Below, in pieces: positions 24,066 through 32,561 of a DNA stretch of 53,775 nt; within the stretch, counting starts at the first letter, position 1, and every line of letters starts with the position of its first letter. The notes beneath the pieces were generated by a model. It ran no database searches. It was not told where the DNA came from and was given only the letters and a program-made list of their open reading frames with translations. A program made the position numbers and the translations under genes. This stretch comes from Treponema sp. UBA6852 (GTDB lineage: Bacteria; Spirochaetota; Spirochaetia; Treponematales; Treponemataceae): NCBI GenBank assembly GCA_002449305.1, contig DKDI01000018.1:1-53775 (forward strand), written 5' to 3'.

Positions 24066-25220
24066 CTATGAATTTATTTTTTCATTCAGGGATTCAAGAG
24101 TTTCAAAAATGATTTTTTTATTTATATTTAGCTGCTGCGCCATTAAAGCAAAATCATCTTTGTTGATTTTTTCCAAGTCGTAATGTGTGCCGATTTTCAT
24201 TGACATTTTCTTGGTCAAAGACGGAAATGATTTTGTAGAAACCACATCGTAAATTGGAGAAAGCCTCGCATTTCCTTTTTGGTCATAGAGAATTGAATAG
24301 TTTTTTGCATGGGCATCGCAGTTTCCAATAATGTAGTTAAAAAGAATTTCAGTTATAAAAGCTCGCAAATCAATAATCGGCATAACGGAATGAAGTTTCA
24401 GCAAGTCATAAATTTCTTTGATTCCAGGTCCGCCGTCAGACTGATATTTATTTTCCGGCATAATTCCAAGAGCTTGGCACATATCTTCCTGATGAAGTCT
24501 TGTGATTTTTCCGTTTTTTATAATGCGGTCGTATCGCTGGACTATAAAGACATCTTTTCCTGCGATTTTTTCAAGCTTTGATTCTGGCACATTTAAGCCG
24601 CATTTTTTTGCAAGCTGCATACAGTCATATTCATTTTGCGCTAATGAGGAAAGGCTTCCTTCTCGTGTTGGTTTTAAAATATGAGTTGAAGGCGCGCCAT
24701 TTAAAGGCAAATACCACTGGTTTTCAAAAAATGCCAATGAAAGCTTTTCCTGTGCGCCAGCAAGAGAAAGCCTAAGCTTGTCATCAGCCTTTAAAAAAGG
24801 TCTTTGGGGAATATTCAAAATGAACTCTTCTAGCCGTTCAGCTGAAAGTTTTTCGTAGTTTGAACTGTTTAGTTCGTATTCAGTTTTAAGATTCTTTGGA
24901 TTAAAATCATCATCTGCAATTGTTATAAATCCTGCGCATTCCTGACCTAAAGATGCAAGAAGTTTTATGTCGCTGAGTTCTGAAATATGTAGATAATTGG
25001 CAACTCGTTTTCTTGTAAATTCTTCTGGAAGTAGTCCTGAAAAAAACGGAAGGCATTCTTTCTGAGAAAATTCTTCTTTTTTAAGCGGAAGTGAAAGTGA
25101 AATTGCTTTTGAATCTGGAAGTGAAAGATATTCTTCCATATATTGGAATGCAATTCCTCTATTTTCTGTTGTGAATAATTCGCCGCATTTTTTTTCTCCA
25201 AAATAAACATTCAGCTTCAT
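24066..25220 (-). CDS. hipA: HipA-like serine/threonine kinase toxin
   Basis: 384 aa. Residues 1-90 are the HipA N-terminal subdomain. The kinase core has the SLAGAQEK loop with Ser152, Lys183 in HILKPT, the catalytic GNCDAHAKN loop (Asp302, Asn307) and the metal-binding Asp325 in SPIYDVV. All key residues line up with those of E. coli HipA, which phosphorylates glutamyl-tRNA synthetase and drives growth arrest; the target here is not known. Start overlaps the hipB stop by 4 nt, so translation is coupled. The cassette is bounded by a 50-bp direct repeat, a sign of acquisition. Confidence 0.9.
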   Translation of the reverse strand: MKLNVYFGEKKCGELFTTENRGIAFQYMEEYLSLPDSKAISLSLPLKKEEFSQKECLPFFSGLLPEEFTRKRVANYLHISELSDIKLLASLGQECAGFITIADDDFNPKNLKTEYELNSSNYEKLSAERLEEFILNIPQRPFLKADDKLRLSLAGAQEKLSLAFFENQWYLPLNGAPSTHILKPTREGSLSSLAQNEYDCMQLAKKCGLNVPESKLEKIAGKDVFIVQRYDRIIKNGKITRLHQEDMCQALGIMPENKYQSDGGPGIKEIYDLLKLHSVMPIIDLRAFITEILFNYIIGNCDAHAKNYSILYDQKGNARLSPIYDVVSTKSFPSLTKKMSMKIGTHYDLEKINKDDFALMAQQLNINKKIIFETLESLNEKINS

Positions 25221-25438
25221 TTGTTATCCTCGCGGTTTGTTAAAGAAATGTTTATTCCAAGGATTTGAAGGCAATTTATTACTTTGCCAATGTGAAGAGT
25301 TTCTTTGCCGTTTTCAAGCTCGGAAAAAAATCGGTTTCCTACATTGCACATTGCGGCGCATTCAGATTGAGTTAAGTTTAAGGATTTTCTGCGTTTTTTT
25401 ACAGCTTCTGAAATATCGGCAATAGAGTTTATTATCAT
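25217..25438 (-). CDS. hipB: HipB-like antitoxin, HTH repressor
   Basis: 73 aa. Xre/Cro-type helix-turn-helix over residues about 10-65 (KKRRKSLNLTQSECAAMCNVGNR then FFSELENGKETLHIGKV), the FFSELENGK stretch being typical of HipB. It should bind HipA and repress the operon. The ATG at 25438 lies 7 nt after a TATACT and lacks a ribosome site. Operator-like sequences overlap its promoter. Confidence 0.87.
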   Translation of the reverse strand: MIINSIADISEAVKKRRKSLNLTQSECAAMCNVGNRFFSELENGKETLHIGKVINCLQILGINISLTNREDNK

Positions 25439-25445
25439 ATAAATA

Positions 25446-25474
25446 AGTATAACATTCCCGAACGGTAAAATCTA
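25446..25474 (-). promoter_or_regulatory. hipBA promoter (leaderless type)
   Basis: On the minus strand TAGATT (25469-25474), 17-nt spacer, TATACT (25446-25451), 7 nt before the hipB ATG. The spacer is almost wholly occupied by an operator copy. Confidence 0.5.
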
Positions 25475-25518
25475 CGATTTTTGGGTACATTTAAATTTAT
25501 TTATTACCGTTCGGGAAT
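25454..25518. promoter_or_regulatory. Paired hipBA operators
   Basis: ATTCCCGAACGGTAA (25454-25468) and its exact inverse TTACCGTTCGGGAAT (25504-25518), centres 50 bp apart. Each half is itself an imperfect dyad (CCG...CGG). One copy fills the promoter spacer. This fits autoregulation by HipB, perhaps with looping or cooperative binding over five helical turns. Confidence 0.65.
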
Positions 25519-25542
25519 ATTTCTAGCAAAGAAAAATTGATA

Positions 25543-25571
25543 ATGACATTAGAATATAAAACTGCTATTAT
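25543..25571 (+). promoter_or_regulatory. Promoter of the sugar-sensing locus
   Basis: ATGACA (25543-25548), 17-nt spacer, TATTAT (25566-25571). The -10 lies inside the right copy of the 50-bp repeat, the -35 outside it. Confidence 0.6.
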
Positions 25572-25612
25572 TTTATTGAGTTTATGGGGAAAAATCCAGT
25601 GAAAAAAAATGG
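25563..25612. repeat. 50-bp direct repeat, right copy
   Basis: Second copy of 24015-24065. It includes the -10 and start region of the gene at 25599, so this is probably the original copy. Confidence 0.9.
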
Positions 25613-26561
25613 TTTTGTGCTAAAGGCGGCAGTTCCGCTTGCTGTTCTTTTTGCGGCGGGAATTGTATTTCTTGTGCGCATTGTTTCTGGCATTTCTATT
25701 CATGGCGCAGAACTTGAAGGTGAAGACAGAAACTACCATATTCTTGTTGTTGGGCAGGCGGACAGTTCTGTTTTTCTTAACCAGATTTTTGAAGGCGCAA
25801 AAAGCTTAAGTCAGGACTATAGCGCGCTGGTGGAATTAAAATCCCCGGACTCCCTTGCAGAAAATATTTCGCTTCAGTCTTTAATTGATTACGGTTCGTT
25901 TGTAAATGCGGACGGAATTATTGCTTATGTAAGTTCTTCCGCTTCTGTCTTTAAATCTGTAAACCGCATAGACGGCACAGAAATTCCAGTTATAACAATC
26001 GGGCATTATATTGCAGAAAATCCGCAGATTTCTTTTATCGGAAGCAACTATTCAAACCTTGGGCGCAGAATTGGCATTGAATCCGAAGAACTTTTTGAGC
26101 CAAGCGGAAAAGCATATATTGTTATAAGCGGAATTTCAGGTAGCCCCAACCACAGCAATCTTTTGAACAGCCTCATGGATTATTACAAAGCCAGGGGAAT
26201 TTCAAATTTTGAAGTGTTTGACAAATCGCTTAAGGAAAATAGAAAAAGCGTGGAAGAAGTTCTCCTTTATGGAAAAACCGACTGTTGCGCTGTTGTCTGC
26301 CTTACAGAAGAAGACACGATTATGGTTCTTCAGCTTGTTGCGGCTTCTTCTGCTTCTGGGCGCATAAAAATTTTAGGCTATGGCGAAAATGAAACTGTAG
26401 CCATGTACCTTGAAAAAGGAATTCTTTCCAAGCTTGTTTCGTTCAATCTTAACAAAATTGGAAGAACAGCAATGACAGAACTTTTTGAATACAGAAACAA
26501 AGGCTATGCAAATAGCTACATTACAGCTGATCTCCAAGTAAGGAGCGCAGAAAAAAAATGA
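25599..26561 (+). CDS. Membrane-anchored periplasmic sugar-binding protein (sensor component)
   Basis: 320 aa from GTG 25599, with GGGGA 8 nt before it; ATG 25584 is in frame and would add five residues. One N-terminal anchor (FVLKAAVPLAVLFAAGIVFLV) is followed by a periplasmic-binding fold of the RbsB/type-1 class (ILVVGQADSSVFLNQIFEGA, VNADGIIAYVSSSAS, IPVITIGHYI, ILGYGENETVAMYLEKG). It overlaps the kinase gene by 4 nt. No permease or ATPase is adjacent, so the likely job is to present the sugar signal to the kinase. Confidence 0.8.
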   Translation: MKKNGFVLKAAVPLAVLFAAGIVFLVRIVSGISIHGAELEGEDRNYHILVVGQADSSVFLNQIFEGAKSLSQDYSALVELKSPDSLAENISLQSLIDYGSFVNADGIIAYVSSSASVFKSVNRIDGTEIPVITIGHYIAENPQISFIGSNYSNLGRRIGIESEELFEPSGKAYIVISGISGSPNHSNLLNSLMDYYKARGISNFEVFDKSLKENRKSVEEVLLYGKTDCCAVVCLTEEDTIMVLQLVAASSASGRIKILGYGENETVAMYLEKGILSKLVSFNLNKIGRTAMTELFEYRNKGYANSYITADLQVRSAEKK

Positions 26562-28048
26562 AGCTTACGGAAAACAAAAGTCTTCGATGGAAAATCATGG
26601 CAAGCATAATTGCAGCCTTCCTTATAATGAGCGCGAGTCTTGCGCTTACAATGCTTATGGAGCATTATGTTTTAAAATCCGTGGGCGAATCTTACAAGTC
26701 AAATTCCGAGCTGAATGTGTTTGCAAACGATTTGGCGCGGCTTGAAAATTCGCTTGAGCTTTACATTGAATACAGAACGTTTGAAAGCATTGACGCTTAT
26801 TATGCAAGTTCAGCCAGAGTGGAAGACCTTTGCGATGCGATGCAAGATTCTCCGTCTACAAATGAAGTGCGCCAAAAAGAATATGTTGTGAATCAGTTTG
26901 CGCAGTCTTTTCTATATTATAGTTCAAAGGCAGTTGCGGAACGAAGAGCAAACAGCACAAGCGGAAATTTTTATTTGCAGAGTCTTGAATGCTACAGGTT
27001 TCTTTTGGAAGAAATTCAAAAACTCAACATTCTATATATGCAGAACAACGCCGAGTTTTATGCCGCGGACAGGAACAATATAAATCTGCTTTTTAAAGTG
27101 TATGCTGTTTTTTTTGCGCTTTTCTTTGTTTTTATTCTTGCCCTGCTGAATTTTCTTATAGGAAAAATTACACGTCCTCTTGCAGAAATTTCTTCGGTTG
27201 CGCTCCGTGTGGCTCAGCAGGATTTTGATGTTCCGCTTTTTAACAAGAAGTCGCATGATGAAATTGGAAATATTTGCCGTGCCTTTGACAGAATGATAAT
27301 CAGCATAAGAGAATACATAGACAAAATTTGGGAAAAGGCAAGGACAGAAAACGAGCTTAGGGAACGTCAAATGGAAATGCAGGCTCTTTATGCGGATGCC
27401 CAGCTTAAGGCGTTTCAAAGTCAGATAAATCCGCATTTTTTGTTTAACACGCTGAATACCGGGGCGCAGCTTGCAATGATGGAAGGCGCGGACAAAACTT
27501 GTTTTTTTATTGAGCAGACTTCGGATTTTTTTAGATACAACATTGCGCAAAAAGAAGACGCTTCAATTGATGATGAGCTTGGACTTGTGGACAGTTTTGT
27601 TTACATTATGAAAGTGCGGTTTGGAAAAAGGCTTGAGTTTGTAAAAAATATTCCCGAGCACCACAAATTTTCCCAGAGGCTTCCTGCAATGACCTTGCAG
27701 CCGCTGGTTGAAAACTGCATTCAGCATGGCTTGCAAAATTCCATGGGCAAGGTTTTTCTTTCTGTAAAAGAGGCTGACGGCTTTGTTGAAATTCTTGTTG
27801 GCGACAACGGAAGCAAATTCGACTGTGGCGTGCGTGAAGAAATTTTAAAGGCTGCAAGAAGCGGCGGAATAAAATCTCTTGCCGCAAAGAAAAATTCTTT
27901 GGGGGATAAAACCGGAGAACATACTGGTATTGGGCTTATAAATGTTTTTTCGCGGCTTAGGATTTATTTTCACCGTGATGATGTTTTTGATATTTTTTCT
28001 GAAGACGATTCAGAAATGAAGTTTTTAATCAGGATTCCAAATGTATAA
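26558..28048 (+). CDS. Sensor histidine kinase, YesM/LytS-like
   Basis: 496 aa. TM1 near residues 13-33, an extracytoplasmic helical sensor region (34-180), TM2 near 181-203 and HAMP at about 204-258. The His_kinase domain follows with AFQSQINPHFLFNTLN (His293 is the predicted phosphorylated residue), then a HATPase_c domain with the N-box PLVENCIQHGL and a G-box TGIGLINVFSRL. This is the family paired with YesN-type regulators in carbohydrate control. Overlaps its neighbours on both sides (4 and 8 nt), so all four genes are one operon. Confidence 0.9.
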   Translation: MKLTENKSLRWKIMASIIAAFLIMSASLALTMLMEHYVLKSVGESYKSNSELNVFANDLARLENSLELYIEYRTFESIDAYYASSARVEDLCDAMQDSPSTNEVRQKEYVVNQFAQSFLYYSSKAVAERRANSTSGNFYLQSLECYRFLLEEIQKLNILYMQNNAEFYAADRNNINLLFKVYAVFFALFFVFILALLNFLIGKITRPLAEISSVALRVAQQDFDVPLFNKKSHDEIGNICRAFDRMIISIREYIDKIWEKARTENELRERQMEMQALYADAQLKAFQSQINPHFLFNTLNTGAQLAMMEGADKTCFFIEQTSDFFRYNIAQKEDASIDDELGLVDSFVYIMKVRFGKRLEFVKNIPEHHKFSQRLPAMTLQPLVENCIQHGLQNSMGKVFLSVKEADGFVEILVGDNGSKFDCGVREEILKAARSGGIKSLAAKKNSLGDKTGEHTGIGLINVFSRLRIYFHRDDVFDIFSEDDSEMKFLIRIPNV

Positions 28049-29609
28049 TATTTTAACTTGTGATGACGAGCAGATTGTGATTGACTCGCTTCAGTTTATA
28101 ATTAAAAAGAATTTTGAAGGGCAGGTGAATTTGTTTTCCGCGTTGTCAGGAAGCGATGCTGTTTCTGTTGTAAGCCGGGAAAAAATCGACATAATTTTCA
28201 TGGACATAAATATGCCGGGAATGAGCGGACTTGATGCAATCAGCTGCATAAAAAGCCTTAAACCTTCCGCAGTGATTATTGTCTTGAGCGCGTTTGATAA
28301 ATTTCAGTATGCGCAGGAAGCCATGAACATTGGCGCGTACAAATATATTACAAAGCCCGTGAACCGCAACATTGTGATTCAGACTGTGCGAAATGCAATG
28401 AATCTTGTTGATGAGCGCAACGGAACAACTTCTGGAAATCTGGAACTTCAGAAAAAACTTGATATTGTTTACCCGATGATTGAAAGCGATTTTATTTACT
28501 CGTGTATTTTCAGCAAGGCAAAGAACGAAGATTTTCAAAGCTATCTTGACTATTTTAATATGAAAGTTAATGAATATTTTTTTGCCTGCATAGAAGTTCC
28601 CGGTTCAGAAAAAAATATATACGAAGCTTGCTCTAAAGTCAGAAAAATTGTTTCGCAAAAATTCAAGTGCTTGACCGGTTCGTTTATGACAAACAGAATA
28701 GCTGTTTTTGTTTCTATGGAAAAATCTGCGGAAGGTTTGCAAGATGATTTTCATTCTGCGGTCAAGGAAATATTTACGCTTTTGTCTTTAGAAATCGGAC
28801 AGAAAATTCGGGCTGGAATAAGCAATTCTTGCGGCAAGCTTGAAGAAGTTTCGGAGTGCTGCAAAGATGCGATTCAAGCCTTGAACAGAACTTCGCCGGA
28901 CGGAGAGCTGTTGTTTGCGGATGAGCTTTTGAATTTTTCTAGCGGAGATGAAAAAATTCAGGAACTGCACGAGCGTATTTTGAATCGCTTAAAATTAGGA
29001 GATGCTGCCGGAGTTCAGTTTTTGGCAGAGCATTATATTGGTGAACTTTTCGAGCAGAATTTTTCACTGGAAAAAATAAAAGGAAATATTTTTGAAGTTT
29101 TGATTGAAGCAAAAAATTCTGCAAAGTCCGCAAGTTCTTCATGGAAAAATGCCGCATTTGAAAATCTTTTTTCTGACTTGAGCAAAACTGATTCAAAGGC
29201 GGAACTTTTGATTTTTTTTAAGAACAGGCTTTCTGAATGCGCGGCTTTTATTTGCAGCTCAAAAGATGAAAAAGAAAATCCGCTTGTAAAAAAAGTTTTT
29301 GGATATATTCAAGAACACATTGCAGAAAATTTTTCGCTTGATGACGCATCTTCTTTTGCGGGCGTAAGTTCTTTTTATTTGAGCAAACTTTTTAAAGAGG
29401 AAACAGGCGAAACTTTTATAAACTATGTGACAGACAAGCGGCTGGAAAAAGGCCGGCTCATGCTTTGCGAAACTGAGCTTTCTATAAAGGAAATTTCTGC
29501 GGAAATTGGCTACAACGACCAGAATTACTTCAGCAGAATTTTTAAAAACAAGTTCGGAATTTCGCCTACTGATTTTAGAAACACAAATAGAAAACCGGAG
29601 TCCTTATGA
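28041..29609 (+). CDS. Response regulator with AraC-type DNA-binding domain, YesN-like
   Basis: 522 aa. Receiver domain at residues 1-120 with an acidic pair (CDDE) and Asp55 (FMDINMPG). A long middle region (about 130-410) is followed by a double HTH of the AraC family (about 420-518: ENFSLDDASSFAGVSSFYLSKLFKEE-like helices, then EISAEIGYNDQNYFSRIFK). Cognate partner of the kinase at 26558. Expected to activate sugar-use genes; its targets are not in this window. Confidence 0.9.
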   Translation: MYNILTCDDEQIVIDSLQFIIKKNFEGQVNLFSALSGSDAVSVVSREKIDIIFMDINMPGMSGLDAISCIKSLKPSAVIIVLSAFDKFQYAQEAMNIGAYKYITKPVNRNIVIQTVRNAMNLVDERNGTTSGNLELQKKLDIVYPMIESDFIYSCIFSKAKNEDFQSYLDYFNMKVNEYFFACIEVPGSEKNIYEACSKVRKIVSQKFKCLTGSFMTNRIAVFVSMEKSAEGLQDDFHSAVKEIFTLLSLEIGQKIRAGISNSCGKLEEVSECCKDAIQALNRTSPDGELLFADELLNFSSGDEKIQELHERILNRLKLGDAAGVQFLAEHYIGELFEQNFSLEKIKGNIFEVLIEAKNSAKSASSSWKNAAFENLFSDLSKTDSKAELLIFFKNRLSECAAFICSSKDEKENPLVKKVFGYIQEHIAENFSLDDASSFAGVSSFYLSKLFKEETGETFINYVTDKRLEKGRLMLCETELSIKEISAEIGYNDQNYFSRIFKNKFGISPTDFRNTNRKPESL

Positions 29610-30643
29610 AAAAACTTTTTTTAGTTTCGACAATCTTTATTTTATTTGTATTTGCCGGCTGCGCAAAAAACAAAAGAAATTTTTCTGTTCAGAAGCAGAA
29701 TTCTTTTGTAGATGAGAAAAAAACAACAATCGGATTTTCTATAGACACGCTTGCAATTGAGCGGTGGCAGAGAGACCTAGATGTTTTTATGGCGCGCGCA
29801 AGAGATTTTGATGCGGACGTTATTGTTCAGAATGCAGGCAACAATGTTGAGGTTCAGAAAAAACAACTCATGTATCTTTTGGATAAAAACGTGGATGTGA
29901 TTGTTGTTCTTGCGAAAGTTGCAGATTCTTTAAAAGATGAAATTGAAAAAATTCGGGCAAAAAATATTCCTGTCATTGCCTATGACCGCCTGATTTTGAA
30001 CACAAAAATTGATTTGTATATTACGATTGATTCCGGGCAAGTGGGCGTGATTATGGGAAAAGAACTTCAGCGTATTGCGCCTTTGCGTAATTGGCTTTGC
30101 ATACTTGGACCACAAGAAGATTACAACATGAAAATGCTTTTGCGTGGGCTTGGCGGAACTATAAAAACTTCCTTGCCGATTATAAATGAAATTTTTTATA
30201 CGCAGGACTGGAACTATGATTTGTCTCGGCAGAAAATGCTTGATGTTATTACAAGCGGAAAAATTCCGGGCGCGATTATCTGCGGAAACGATGCGGTTGC
30301 TGACAGCGTGATTTCTGTTTTGCAGACTTATTATCCAGACAAGCATATTCCGATTTGCGGACAAGACGCTGACATTGCAGCTTGTCAAAACATTGTGCGC
30401 GGGCTTCAGGATTTTACAGTTTACAAGCCGATTGTGGAGCTTGCTAGAACCGCCGCTGAAATTTCTGTGAGGGTTGCGCGCGGAGAAAAAATTCAGTCGC
30501 TTTCTGATTTAAAATCAATTGACAACAACTTTGCAGAAATTCCTGCGATTCTTTTAGATCCTGTCTTAGTTACAAAAAACAATATTGACAACATTATAAT
30601 TGATTCTGGCTTTCACACTTATGGTGAAGTTTACATGGAATAG
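29606..30643 (+). CDS. Xylose/ribose-type substrate-binding lipoprotein
   Basis: 345 aa. Lipoprotein signal with LFVFAGC (Cys19). Type-1 periplasmic-binding fold: TIGFSIDTLAIERWQRDLDVF, NVDVIVVLAKVADS, IPVIAYDRLI, GAIICGNDAVADSVIS and ICGQDADIAACQNIVRG. These resemble XylF/ChvE proteins. It overlaps the regulator gene by 4 nt. It is the second binding protein of the operon, again without a transporter; either it feeds a distant permease or it also acts as a sensor. Confidence 0.85.
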   Translation: MKKLFLVSTIFILFVFAGCAKNKRNFSVQKQNSFVDEKKTTIGFSIDTLAIERWQRDLDVFMARARDFDADVIVQNAGNNVEVQKKQLMYLLDKNVDVIVVLAKVADSLKDEIEKIRAKNIPVIAYDRLILNTKIDLYITIDSGQVGVIMGKELQRIAPLRNWLCILGPQEDYNMKMLLRGLGGTIKTSLPIINEIFYTQDWNYDLSRQKMLDVITSGKIPGAIICGNDAVADSVISVLQTYYPDKHIPICGQDADIAACQNIVRGLQDFTVYKPIVELARTAAEISVRVARGEKIQSLSDLKSIDNNFAEIPAILLDPVLVTKNNIDNIIIDSGFHTYGEVYME

Positions 30644-30687
30644 TTTTATAGATATAATTATCGCAAAAAGGAAAATTTGGGGTTCAA

Positions 30688-31677
30688 ATGAAAGTTGTTA
30701 CAAAAGCTGAACTTGATGAATGTTTTGATTATATAAATAAATGCCGCGCAGAAGTTGCAAAGCGTGTTGTTGGCCAAAAAGATGTTGTAGACGGAATTAT
30801 CACAGCTCTTATTGCGGGCGGACACGTTCTTCTTGAAGGTGTTCCGGGGCTTGCAAAGACATTGGCGGTAAAAACTTTTGCGGATGTTTCAGGACTTGAA
30901 TATAAAAGAATTCAGTTTACGCCTGATCTTCTTCCTGCTGATGTTAGCGGAACACTGATTTATGAGCAGGGCACTGGAAAGTTTTCTGTTAGAAAAGGAC
31001 CTGTGTTTTCAAATCTTGTTCTTGCGGATGAAATAAATCGTGCGCCTGCAAAAGTTCAGTCTGCATTGCTTGAAGCCATGGCGGAGCATCAGGTTACAAT
31101 TGGCGAAACTACTTACAAGCTGAACGAACCTTTTTTTGTTCTTGCCACACAGAATCCAATTGAGCAGGAGGGAACTTACAGTTTGCCAGAAGCCGAGCTT
31201 GACCGTTTCTTGCTAAAACTTCTTATTTCGTATCCTACGCCGGAAGAAGAAATTTCAATTATAAAATCTGAAGGCAGGGCTAATGAAATTCCTGTGAACA
31301 AAGTTTTTTCCGCAGCTGCTCTTCAAAAATGCCGGGACGCTGTGGATGCTGTTACTGTTGCTGACAAAATGCTTGCCTACATAGTTTCAATTGTAAATTT
31401 TACAAGAGCCGATGTCGCGTTAAAAATGAACCGCCGCAATGACATTCAGCGTTACATTTCATTTGGTGTTTCTCCACGCGCTGGAATTGCTCTTTTAAGA
31501 TGCGCAAAAGTCCACGCTCTTTTTGAAAACAGAAGCTTTGTTCTTGCGGAAGATGTTCAGGCAGTTGCAAAGCCGGTTTTAAGACACAGGTTAGTTTTAA
31601 ACTATGAAGCCGCTGCGGACAATATTTCTGCGGACAGTTTGATTTCAAAAATCATAGATTTGATGCCTGTTCCATGA
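30688..31677 (+). CDS. MoxR-type AAA ATPase
   Basis: 329 aa. Walker A GVPGLAKT, Walker B LVLADEINRAP, and ATQNPIEQEGTYSLPEAELDR, the MoxR signature. MoxR ATPases act as chaperones with VWA proteins. First gene of a six-gene Bat-type operon (moxR, DUF58, membrane protein, VWA, VWA-TPR, BatD), the order known from spirochaetes. GGGG precedes the ATG, and a TATAAT lies some 30 nt upstream. Confidence 0.93.
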   Translation: MKVVTKAELDECFDYINKCRAEVAKRVVGQKDVVDGIITALIAGGHVLLEGVPGLAKTLAVKTFADVSGLEYKRIQFTPDLLPADVSGTLIYEQGTGKFSVRKGPVFSNLVLADEINRAPAKVQSALLEAMAEHQVTIGETTYKLNEPFFVLATQNPIEQEGTYSLPEAELDRFLLKLLISYPTPEEEISIIKSEGRANEIPVNKVFSAAALQKCRDAVDAVTVADKMLAYIVSIVNFTRADVALKMNRRNDIQRYISFGVSPRAGIALLRCAKVHALFENRSFVLAEDVQAVAKPVLRHRLVLNYEAAADNISADSLISKIIDLMPVP

Positions 31678-32552
31678 AAAACGACATAAGCCGCCGTGCT
31701 TCTCTTTTGCATTTATCTTCTCTTTCTCTTGCTGAAAAAATGAAAAGCGGCTCATTCCGTTCTCTTTACCGTGGACGTGGAATTGAATTCAGCGGAGTCC
31801 GTGAATATCTTCGTGGCGATGATGTGCGCGCAATTGACTGGAATGTTACGGCAAGAATGGGAAAGCCATTTGTAAAAATTTTTGAAGAAGAACGTGAGCT
31901 TGATGTTTTTATAGTTGCCGACGCTTCTCTTTCCATGTGCGTGGGAACAAGCCAGCAGACAAAACTTGAAAAAGCAATGGAGTGCGCTTCTCTTTTGACG
32001 CTTGCTTCATTTTATAATTCTAGTCCTGTTGGCGCAGTTGTTTTTGACGGTGAACTGGAATTCTTTTGTTCTCCAAAATCTGGAAAAAAACATTCGCTTA
32101 TGCTTTTGTCCCATTTTGAACTTGATAGAAAAAAACAAAAGCCAGGTTCTGTTCTTGACAGCGCGCTTAGAGGAGCAGAAAAACTTTTAAAGAAAAGAAG
32201 TCTTGTGTTTGTTATTTCTGATTTTAGGGCTGCGGAATGGCAGGCTTCTTTTGCGCGTCTTTGCCAGAAAAATGATGTCATTGCAATAAAGATAGTTGAT
32301 TCTTCTGATGACAATATTCCTTCCGTTGGCTCTGTTCTTTTTGCGGATCCAGAAACAGGATACGAAGCTGTTCTTCCGACTTCAAGCCAGAAATTTATCC
32401 GTGGCTGGAGAGAAGAAAATGAGCAGCGCAATGAAAACTGGTTTAAAGACTGCGCGCGCCACGGAGGAATTTCTTTGTTTATAAGCACTGTTCAAGATCC
32501 TGCTGCAGAACTTATAAAATTTTTCAGCAGCAGGCACAGACATTCATTTTAG
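31674..32552 (+). CDS. DUF58 / VWA-related protein of the Bat operon
   Basis: 292 aa. The DUF58 motif GRGIEFSGVREYLRGDDVRAIDWN is complete near residues 30-55, followed by a VWA-like fold with an intact MIDAS start (VADASLSM). Start overlaps the moxR stop by 4 nt (ATGA). In Borrelia and Treponema the equivalent gene also follows moxR. Thought to work with the ATPase in the cell envelope; the exact role is unknown. Confidence 0.92.
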   Translation: MKNDISRRASLLHLSSLSLAEKMKSGSFRSLYRGRGIEFSGVREYLRGDDVRAIDWNVTARMGKPFVKIFEEERELDVFIVADASLSMCVGTSQQTKLEKAMECASLLTLASFYNSSPVGAVVFDGELEFFCSPKSGKKHSLMLLSHFELDRKKQKPGSVLDSALRGAEKLLKKRSLVFVISDFRAAEWQASFARLCQKNDVIAIKIVDSSDDNIPSVGSVLFADPETGYEAVLPTSSQKFIRGWREENEQRNENWFKDCARHGGISLFISTVQDPAAELIKFFSSRHRHSF

Positions 32553-32561
32553 GAAAATTGC

